From a bacterium (GTDB lineage Bacteria; Hydrothermota; Tepidihabitantia; SM23-42; JAOAFX01), in the NCBI GenBank assembly GCA_036382775.1, contig DASVHD010000035.1, positions 217,001 through 281,000 on the forward strand: a stretch of 64,000 bases of DNA, written 5' to 3'. Both the position numbers and the translations under genes were made by a program. The notes beneath the pieces are model-generated. The model was given only the letters and a program-made list of their open reading frames with translations. It searched no databases and was not told where the DNA came from. How positions within the stretch are numbered: the first letter of the stretch is position 1; each line of letters starts with the position of its first letter. Below are positions 48,444 through 55,687 of the stretch, in pieces.

Positions 48444-51400
48444 AGCCCTACTTCCATCAGGAACGGCTCGGCGATCGCCTCATCCTGGGTATTGTAGTAT
48501 TCATAGACCCGCGATGACATTACCTGGGCCTTGATCGGGTATTTTGCCTTGATGCTGTAAGACAGCGCCACGGGTTTGACAGAATCGATCTCTTCCAAGT
48601 AGATTATGATCTGCCGCGATGTTAGACTGTACTTCTGGATCTCTTTGCCGACATGCTCGTCAAGGGTCGGCGTCTCGACCGAGAATCCAGGCGGCAGCCC
48701 AAGATCGATCATGACCATTTGCGCCTTACCCGGCTTGTTCAGCTTGATCTTTACATCGACGTTGACCATGTCATTGATCATGAGTTTGGTGCGGTCGTAC
48801 TTGACGTCGATCGCGAACATCGGGATCGGAGGCCTGGGCAGGTTTTTCCACGGGATATAATAGGAGCTCGCGATCTCGTAAAGGAAGCTTCCCTCACCCT
48901 TGACCGTGATCTCGACCGAGTTATCGCTGCCCGCCTTGGCCAGGTAACCGGTCAGATCGACCTGCTGCATGACATCGGCGTTAGTCTTGTCAACGCTCAG
49001 TTCGTCGACCTGCTTACCGTTCGCCTTCACGATGATCCTGGCATTGATATCCTCGGACGCGCCGCCCATCGCTGCGATCAACGTGCGCAAGCAGATGATC
49101 GTGCCCTGGGTAGTGTACCACATGCCGTTGGCGTCTTTGGACCGGATGATGTAGGTCAGGACCTTGTTCACCGTATCGCTGAATTTTCCGGACTTCACCA
49201 GCGCATAAGCGGCAAGCCCGGTCGCCTCGATATCCGCGCCGTTGCCCCGGCTGAAAGTCACTGACGGGATCTCCGACTCCCACCAGACCACGTCCTTTTC
49301 CTGTTTGGCTTTTTCAATGAGCTTTTTGCAGACCTCGACCGTCCGCTCAGACTTGGGCTCGGCTGCGACAAAAGCATTGGCGACCAAGGCCAGCACATAC
49401 GGATCCTTGGCGGACGCGAGGTTCTTGTACAGATAATCGAGCCCGCGCGATACTTCGTTCCCCTTGTCGCCGATCTCGCCGAGAGCCCAGCAGATATATG
49501 CGGTCGGCATCAGCTCGCTGTGCTGGATCCTGCCCCATGATTCCTCGTGCAGGTATGATGGATCAGGAGCCCAGGAACCGTTCTTGTCCTGTTGATCTTT
49601 CAGCCATTGAGCGGTCCGCTGGATCACGCGCTCGTCGGTCTCGTAAACCTTCGACATATCGTGGAACTCCATGACGCCATACGCGGTCAGGATCTTGTTG
49701 GCCGGCGCGTCGCCGAACCACGAGAAACCGCCGCCGCTCACCTCGAACGAAAGCAGCCGTTGATAGCCGACGCTTATATACTGTTCGGCCGTCATTTCGG
49801 TCTCGGGTTTAATCTGCTCGGTCTGACGCAGGTAGTTCAGGATCAAGATATTGGGGTAGGTCACGGACGATGTTTGCTCAAAGCACCCGTACGGCATGCC
49901 CAGCATCTTGTCCAGTCCTTCGACAACCTGGGAGTAGATGCCCGGGTAGATCCTGAGATAGAGCTTGTTGGCTTCCGCTATCGCGTTGTCTGGAAATGCC
50001 ACGGTCTTTGCCACCGCGCCTTCGAGCCGGTCTGATATGATCGCGTCGAACCTCTTGCCGTCGGGCAGGACCTCGATGCTGCGCTTGATCGCGTCCGACT
50101 TCGCCTCGCCGTACGCCTTCACGGTCAGAGCATTGACGCCCAGCTTTTTAACCCGGATCGGGAAATAGACCACGCTCACTTCGTCCTTATTTAGCGTCTT
50201 TGATATCTCGCTCTTTTCCAGGATATCGAACCAATCACCGGTCTCCAGTTCGACCTTGATGGTCTGCTTCTTGGGCAAATAATTGTAGAGCGCGACCGGT
50301 ATCGATATTTCATCGCCCTGGGTCAACGCGACCGGCAGGTCGATGTCGGCGAAAAATTCCTGGAAAACCTTGATCTGGGACAGAAGCGAACCGAGCTCGC
50401 CATTCTGGCTGGAACCAAAAGCGGTCAGGCGCCACGTCGTTATCGCATCCGGCATGGTTACCGGTAGGGTCGCCTTTCCGGCGTAGTCGGTTATCAACGC
50501 CGGTTCGAATATGAAAGTCTCGGGAAAATACTCACGCACCCGCGGCTCGCCCGGACCGCCCTTATCCTTGTCGCGGCTGCGGTCATCCATCGTCGCGCTC
50601 TTTGCCATTGCTCGCTTTTCCATGCGCGGCGGCGCTCCGGCTGCCGCCATGGGCATTGCCATCTCAGCCTCGTCGAACATGATGTCACCGCGTCCTCCGC
50701 CCCAGCCCCATTCGGTTATATCGTCGGCATTGTCGAACGCGCCGTCAGGACCCGCGCACGCGAGCGTAAAATAAGAGAAGTATTCGTTGCCCTCTGGTAT
50801 GGTGACGCGGTACTTGCGCATCCATGGATCATAAAGGTCTTTTCCCTTGAGCATTCCCTCTTCGATCAGAACGGCTATGCCGTCTTCGGTTTTGGGATAT
50901 TGATTGTGCTTTTCGTAATATTTATTGATCGCTCCATATATGTTATCCCGCGCCTGGTAGAGCCGGTTGTAGAACGCGGAATAGACCTTTTCGTTCACTT
51001 CCAAAGGGGTCGTGTAGTTGACCGGGAAAGGTTCCTTCGGCACCAGGGTCGAGAACATCACGTTCTCGGCGCGCGGTTCGATCGGTCCCTTTTTAACGAT
51101 GTTTGCCGGTTCAAAACCGTGGATCTCGTAGCGCGGCTCCATGATTTCTTTTTCAAGCATGAAATATACTTTTTCCAGGCCCGGCTGCAGTTCAGACACC
51201 GCGAATACCGCTTCGTCGACGATCGCCACGCACAATGCCGCGATCCTGGGTTTTCCCGCCCGGTCGGTTACCGTGAACAGAATGTTACCGTCCTCGCCGG
51301 GCAGGTACTCGTTCTTATCGGGTTTGACATTGATCACAAGATCGTTCGCCGGGTGCACGAAGCAGAACCGCGTATCGCGGATAATATCGCTGCCTGGCGT

Positions 51401-53182
51401 GACGATGTACGCGTGCAGCCAGATCGAACCGCTCAGGTCAGAGCCCAGGTAAAGCTTGTGCGTACCTTTACCAGCACTGATCGCGACCGACTTGGTCAGC
51501 ACGGTCTGGTTGTCTTTGATAATATCAAGGTACACGCGGCCGGCTTTCTTGGTTGTGAAGAACTGCAGGTCTATTGATTCGCCGACCTTGAAGATGCCGC
51601 GTGCCATGCGCATGATGATCTGATCGCGGTCGACATCGAGCGAGAACTCCTTTTTCAAACTTGCGGATTCGCCCTTACTGTCGGTCACACGCACGTCGAG
51701 TTTGACCTGGTTGTTCTTGGGCGTGCATAAGAATTCGGCGATCCCGAACTCATCGGTCTTGGCCGGGACCATCTTCGCGCCATCGATCTCCATTTCCACC
51801 TGCGCCGTGCACGGCGAGCCGTCCGGATAATTGGCCAGGACGTAAAGCCGGTTCTCAAGGCCGGGCTTAAGCGCACCGCCCTCAGGCACGACCGATATGG
51901 TTATGATGTCCTGGACGACCTTTTTGGTCAAGCTGACTTTTTCGCTGTGGTTCGCTTTGTCGATGACCTCGATATCCAGCCGGACAAAGGCATCGCCTTT
52001 TTCCAGTGGTTCGCCCACGAAATACCCGGGCAGTTTGTACTCAAAATGGTACAGGCCGCTCGTCGCAGTCGCTCCTTCGATGACACTCTCTTCGTTAAAT
52101 CCGACATCGAACCTGTAAACCGAAATTTTTACCTTGCCCTCGGCAACCGGCTTGCCGAAGAAGTACTGCACGTCGACGTCGCCGGTCATCTTTTCGCCGG
52201 GGAGGTAGAATTCTTTGTCCGTCTTGAGCGAGATCTTGAACTTGGGCAGGACGTATTTCTCGACCTTGACCGTTTTTTCTATTTTCTCGCCGTCCACGAT
52301 AGAGCGGATCGTGTAGTTGCCGAAATTCACCTCGTCGGCAAGCAGGAACTGCACGTAGCCTACGCCGAATTCATCGGTCTTGTTTGTTTTCTTGAACACC
52401 TTGTTGCCCTTGCTGTCTTCCACTTCGAAAACCAGTTCTTTTTCTTTCACCGCGGAAAGCTCGGGTTTATGCAGGGACAGGGTCCTGATATGTACGGTTT
52501 GGCCGGGCTGGTATATGGGTTTATCCGTCACCAGATAGGTCATGTTGCCGGTCAGAACCTTGATGCTGGTGTTGAAAGTATCGCGACCGACATCAGAAGT
52601 CACGTCGAAATAAACCGAAGCCTGTTCCACGTTGTCGGGGATGTCAAATACCGTGTTGCACGTGCCGGAATTATCGGTCACGCCGTCGAACACGTCCTTT
52701 TTAATTTCATTGTCGCCGCTTGAAGCCTCGATCATAACCCTGATCCTGGCGCTGCTGATCGGCTCGTTGCTGCGCTGGTTCTTCACGATGATCCGGAAAT
52801 TCGCCGGCGTCCCCTTGATGAACTCGTTCTGGCCGAGGATCTTGACGATCATCCGGTCCTGGAGTTGGAATAATGAATAGACCGTGACGTCTCTTTTAAA
52901 GGTGACGCGTACCCTCAGCAGATCAAGATCTTCGACGCTCTCTTTCATTGTCACGGTGATGGGCAGGCTATAGTTTTCTTTTTTCACATACACAAACTTG
53001 GAAGCCGTACCCACGACGCTGTCCTGGGGATCGATAAGCTCAACCTTGCGCTTGCCGAGCTCACCCTGGTACTCGCCCAGGGGGATATTCAGACGCATTT
53101 CATTATCGGTCTTGGACATGGCAATGCCCACGACCAAAACCATGATCCCGATAATAAAGGTTGCTGATAAAAATTTAGCCAT
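48440..53182 (-). CDS. Alpha-2-macroglobulin family protein with a pseudopilin-like insert
   Basis: 1580 residues. A signal peptide (about 1-22) without lipobox Cys is followed by several macroglobulin beta domains, including TYLVTDKPIYQPGQTVHIRT (MG2). About residues 735-820 resemble the GspG C-terminal domain: YPKTEDGIAVLIEEGML (from Tyr762), then DPW (785-787), AGPDGAFDNADDITEW. A Met/Ala/Asp-rich linker follows. REYFPETFIFEPALITD at about 884 begins the post-bait region. The thioester motif PYGCFEQTSS (Cys1100, Gln1103) is intact. A2M proteins trap proteases cutting the bait region. No PbpC partner is present, unlike the common E. coli type. The cupin gene overlaps the 3' end. SD AAGGAGG. 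Confidence 0.93.
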   Translation of the reverse strand: MAKFLSATFIIGIMVLVVGIAMSKTDNEMRLNIPLGEYQGELGKRKVELIDPQDSVVGTASKFVYVKKENYSLPITVTMKESVEDLDLLRVRVTFKRDVTVYSLFQLQDRMIVKILGQNEFIKGTPANFRIIVKNQRSNEPISSARIRVMIEASSGDNEIKKDVFDGVTDNSGTCNTVFDIPDNVEQASVYFDVTSDVGRDTFNTSIKVLTGNMTYLVTDKPIYQPGQTVHIRTLSLHKPELSAVKEKELVFEVEDSKGNKVFKKTNKTDEFGVGYVQFLLADEVNFGNYTIRSIVDGEKIEKTVKVEKYVLPKFKISLKTDKEFYLPGEKMTGDVDVQYFFGKPVAEGKVKISVYRFDVGFNEESVIEGATATSGLYHFEYKLPGYFVGEPLEKGDAFVRLDIEVIDKANHSEKVSLTKKVVQDIITISVVPEGGALKPGLENRLYVLANYPDGSPCTAQVEMEIDGAKMVPAKTDEFGIAEFLCTPKNNQVKLDVRVTDSKGESASLKKEFSLDVDRDQIIMRMARGIFKVGESIDLQFFTTKKAGRVYLDIIKDNQTVLTKSVAISAGKGTHKLYLGSDLSGSIWLHAYIVTPGSDIIRDTRFCFVHPANDLVINVKPDKNEYLPGEDGNILFTVTDRAGKPRIAALCVAIVDEAVFAVSELQPGLEKVYFMLEKEIMEPRYEIHGFEPANIVKKGPIEPRAENVMFSTLVPKEPFPVNYTTPLEVNEKVYSAFYNRLYQARDNIYGAINKYYEKHNQYPKTEDGIAVLIEEGMLKGKDLYDPWMRKYRVTIPEGNEYFSYFTLACAGPDGAFDNADDITEWGWGGGRGDIMFDEAEMAMPMAAAGAPPRMEKRAMAKSATMDDRSRDKDKGGPGEPRVREYFPETFIFEPALITDYAGKATLPVTMPDAITTWRLTAFGSSQNGELGSLLSQIKVFQEFFADIDLPVALTQGDEISIPVALYNYLPKKQTIKVELETGDWFDILEKSEISKTLNKDEVSVVYFPIRVKKLGVNALTVKAYGEAKSDAIKRSIEVLPDGKRFDAIISDRLEGAVAKTVAFPDNAIAEANKLYLRIYPGIYSQVVEGLDKMLGMPYGCFEQTSSVTYPNILILNYLRQTEQIKPETEMTAEQYISVGYQRLLSFEVSGGGFSWFGDAPANKILTAYGVMEFHDMSKVYETDERVIQRTAQWLKDQQDKNGSWAPDPSYLHEESWGRIQHSELMPTAYICWALGEIGDKGNEVSRGLDYLYKNLASAKDPYVLALVANAFVAAEPKSERTVEVCKKLIEKAKQEKDVVWWESEIPSVTFSRGNGADIEATGLAAYALVKSGKFSDTVNKVLTYIIRSKDANGMWYTTQGTIICLRTLIAAMGGASEDINARIIVKANGKQVDELSVDKTNADVMQQVDLTGYLAKAGSDNSVEITVKGEGSFLYEIASSYYIPWKNLPRPPIPMFAIDVKYDRTKLMINDMVNVDVKIKLNKPGKAQMVMIDLGLPPGFSVETPTLDEHVGKEIQKYSLTSRQIIIYLEEIDSVKPVALSYSIKAKYPIKAQVMSSRVYEYYNTQDEAIAEPFLMEVGL

Positions 53183-53387
53183 GACTCCTCCTTATGTTTG
53201 TTATTGCATGATTTTTTGCGTATTTTTGACGTTTTGTCATATATTTTTGCTCATTTTATATCTGATAATACAAACTCGGTCTGTAAATATTCCCAATGCA
53301 TGGAATTTGATATATTTTACGATCAAATCCAACTTAGTATTATAAATAACCTGATCTCAAAGTCAACATGCCGGATCGGTCCGGCGC

Positions 53388-53415
53388 TTGACAGACACTG
53401 CTTGCCATGTAAAAT
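53388..53415 (+). promoter_or_regulatory. Leaderless promoter of the YafK gene
   Basis: -35 TTGACA (53388-53393), 16 bp spacer, -10 TAAAAT (53410-53415). The ATG at 53423 follows after 7 bases. Confidence 0.72.
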
Positions 53416-53422
53416 AGCCTCA

Positions 53423-54193
53423 ATGAGATTATTAAATAAACAACAGACGGCCGTCACGGTCACTGGTATCTTGATCATCCTGGTGGCTGTTCTTAATGGA
53501 CAAGCTTCGTTCAAAAACCAACAAAACCAGTATTCGCGCGTACATGATACGCGGGAACGGTGCGAGCCGCTGATACGACAACTTTTTGACAGCATAAACA
53601 TTGATTATCCGCCGTATCGCATCCTTATCCGCGGCTTCAAACAGGAGCAGGTCCTTGAACTCTGGGCGCAGAACGATTCATCATCATTGTTTACACACAT
53701 AAAGACCTACCCTTTCACCGGCTTTTCCGGCGTTTTGGGTCCTAAAAGAAAACAGGGCGACCTGCAAATCCCTGAGGGGTTTTACCAGATCATAAATTTC
53801 AACCCCTGGTCAGAGTTCCATTTATCTTTGCGGCTCAATTATCCCAATCGCTCGGACAGCATCCTGGGCGAGCGCGGCAACCTGGGCGGACGGATCCTGA
53901 TCCATGGCATGTCCTGCACCATCGGCTGCATCCCGATCGGCAATGAAGCGATCGAGGAACTTTATATCATCGGCGTGGACACAAGATCTGCCGGTCAAAA
54001 ACGGATACCCGTTTATCTTTTCCCGGCAGTCATGGACAGCTCAGGCATGGCCGGTCTGACCGAGTACGCGTCCACAGACACGACCCTGATGGATTTCTGG
54101 GATAATTTAAAACAGGGTTATGATGTTTTTAAAAAATATCACCGTTTATTAAAATTTCATGTAGACCGAAACGGCCAATATATTTTTGATTGA
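53423..54193 (+). CDS. L,D-transpeptidase of the YafK (YkuD) type
   Basis: 256 residues. Signal anchor at about 8-25, then RILIRGFKQEQVLELWAQND and the YafK core: DLQIPEGFYQIINFNP, LSLRLNYPNRSDSILG and the catalytic IHGMSCTIGCIPIG, where HG...S.GC holds the catalytic His and Cys. YafK-type enzymes hydrolyse or form links between murein and envelope proteins such as Lpp. The start is fixed by the leaderless promoter. It stands between the A2M operon and a methyltransferase gene. Confidence 0.88.
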   Translation: MRLLNKQQTAVTVTGILIILVAVLNGQASFKNQQNQYSRVHDTRERCEPLIRQLFDSINIDYPPYRILIRGFKQEQVLELWAQNDSSSLFTHIKTYPFTGFSGVLGPKRKQGDLQIPEGFYQIINFNPWSEFHLSLRLNYPNRSDSILGERGNLGGRILIHGMSCTIGCIPIGNEAIEELYIIGVDTRSAGQKRIPVYLFPAVMDSSGMAGLTEYASTDTTLMDFWDNLKQGYDVFKKYHRLLKFHVDRNGQYIFD

Positions 54194-54333
54194 ACAAATA
54201 TTTGTTTTCTTCACCGGACGGATTTTTCACCATAATTAAATCATAATCCCCCTTCTTCCCCCTTTAGTAAAGGGGGATTAAGAGGAGGATTTGCATATCA
54301 AATCGCTTGCGCATATAATTATTTCTAACTGAT
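54194..54333. repeat. Palindromic dispersed repeat
   Basis: At about 54246-54283, AATCCCCCTT is followed by CTTCCCCCTTTAGTAAAGG then GGGATTAAGAGG. This contains the palindrome CCCCCTTTAGTAAAGGGGG, a repeat type widespread in environmental genomes. A fragment similar in style is found near 44150-44235. No gene. Confidence 0.6.
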
Positions 54334-55119
54334 CTACTTTTTCCTGACCTTTCTAAACACCATATTGATCCCGCTGTCTTGTTTTGGCGGCTGGAGCGTG
54401 GATAACAGGTCATAAGCTTCAACGAATTCCATCCCGGCTTTCTCAGCCATATCAACGATCTCATTCGCGCCATAGATCCGCAGGCGCAACGCGAGTTTAT
54501 CGACGTGTCTCAAATTTTTACCAGTTTTCTTATAGAATGTCCAGGTTTCGTCATTGTAAGAGTGGGGCCGGTCGAATTTACCATTATGGAGAATGACATA
54601 GTCGCCGATATCATCATAAATGCAGCTGCAATAAATATTCAGCAGCCTTTCGCGGGACATTGTATTGAGCACCAGAAAAAGACCTTTCGGCTTGAGCAGG
54701 CGCGCGACCTTCTTGAAGATCCGCTCGTCGGTTTTCCTGTCATAATAACCGATCGCGGTAAAAATGCTGATCACCACGTCGAACTTGCCTTTGACGTGCT
54801 TATCAAGTGAGCGGATATCGCCGCATAAGTAATCAATATTCTTAATTTTTAGTTTCTTCGCTTTTATCCGCGCGTCTTCGATATACAGCGGGCTGATATC
54901 GATCCCGGTCACTTTGAATCCCTTTTTTGCCAGACCCGTGCAGATCCGGCCGTTGCCGCAGGCGATCTCCAGTATTTGGCTGCCCTTGCGGATACGGTTT
55001 TTTCTCAGGATACGAACGATCCCGCGTACTGCCAATGGCGCATGTTTCCAGGCCTGGTCCATGACATACAGCCAGAGCCTGCCGTCCTTTACGAAAAACC
55101 TTTCTGTCCAGTGAGCCAT
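54334..55119 (-). CDS. SAM-dependent class I methyltransferase
   Basis: 261 residues. ILEIACGNGRICTGLAKKG (motif I, G-x-G-x-C variant), VTGIDISPLYIEDA (acidic residue after strand 2), DVVISIFTAIGYYDR and RLLKPKGLFLVLNT (motif post III). Family Methyltransf_11/25-like; substrate unknown. A ribosome site TGGAGG lies 6 bases before the ATG and a consensus promoter precedes it. Single-gene unit. Confidence 0.85.
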   Translation of the reverse strand: MAHWTERFFVKDGRLWLYVMDQAWKHAPLAVRGIVRILRKNRIRKGSQILEIACGNGRICTGLAKKGFKVTGIDISPLYIEDARIKAKKLKIKNIDYLCGDIRSLDKHVKGKFDVVISIFTAIGYYDRKTDERIFKKVARLLKPKGLFLVLNTMSRERLLNIYCSCIYDDIGDYVILHNGKFDRPHSYNDETWTFYKKTGKNLRHVDKLALRLRIYGANEIVDMAEKAGMEFVEAYDLLSTLQPPKQDSGINMVFRKVRKK

Positions 55120-55155
55120 GTTTTCCTCCAGTCACAAAGATCTTGATCTGTGTTC

Positions 55156-55183
55156 ATTATATATAACTGCCGCAGTCGGTCAA
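55156..55183 (-). promoter_or_regulatory. Promoter of the methyltransferase gene
   Basis: Minus-strand -35 TTGACC (55183-55178), 16 bp spacer, -10 TATAAT (55161-55156), then a leader with GGAGG. Confidence 0.75.
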
Positions 55184-55329
55184 GATTTGACTTGACTGGC
55201 TAATTTTTGTGCATACTGTCCTATTTTCTTCTCATTCGCTTTATTCGACTGTTTTTTCATTCGCAATATCAAGTCTTTTTTTAATGGAATCAGGCACGAA
55301 ATTTGCTGTATATAGAGATAGGAGATGAC

Positions 55330-55608
55330 ATGGTTACATTCTTAGAAAACTTAGAAAAGCAGGAACCCGAAGTCTGTGAATACATAGACCATGATGAAAA
55401 TATCATCACGATCGAGATCGTTCTGCCGGGCGTACGAAGGGAGAACATCACTTTAAAAGTGACGATGAGTTCCCTGGTTGTTTCCGCATCATCCAGCACT
55501 ATAAAGTACGCGAAATACCTCTTTTTTAAACATCCGGTCGTGCCGGAACGCGGAAGAGCATTCTATGAACACGGGCTCCTGCGGGTTAAGATTCCGTTGC
55601 GGGCGTAA
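55330..55608 (+). CDS. Small heat-shock protein (Hsp20/alpha-crystallin-like)
   Basis: 92 residues from the ATG at 55330, which has a GGAG ribosome site; an upstream in-frame start is less likely. IDHDENIITIEIVLPGVRRE and NITLKVTMSSLVVSASSS form the beta-sandwich start (the L-P-G-V-x-R-E-x-I motif). It ends in GRAFYEHGLLRVKIPLRA, the family A-x-x-x-x-G-x-L/V-x-I/V-x-I/V-P. It is shorter than most Hsp20 proteins, lacking long N- and C-terminal arms. A holdase role is the default inference. Confidence 0.75.
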   Translation: MVTFLENLEKQEPEVCEYIDHDENIITIEIVLPGVRRENITLKVTMSSLVVSASSSTIKYAKYLFFKHPVVPERGRAFYEHGLLRVKIPLRA

Positions 55609-55644
55609 TCGTTGATTATTTCACCTTCCCGTTAATCCCCGCTC

Positions 55645-55682
55645 TTTCATCCTGAGCGGAGCGAAGGATCTCATCAGTTTAT
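55645..55682. repeat. Dispersed palindromic repeat fragment
   Basis: CATCCTGAGCGGAGCGAAGG followed by ATCTCATCAG matches a short repeat found between genes in many environmental bacteria. It lies between the Hsp20 gene and the end of the Res gene. Confidence 0.5.
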
Positions 55683-55687
55683 GATAA

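Noticed and set aside
48606-52723. Several plus-strand frames of 80-260 codons opposite the alpha-2-macroglobulin gene
   Set aside because: They arise from the codon pattern of the real gene on the minus strand and show no domain or ribosome site.
55303-55329. Earlier start for the Hsp20 gene
   Set aside because: The ATG at 55330 has a GGAG ribosome site and gives a typical lead; the earlier start has neither.
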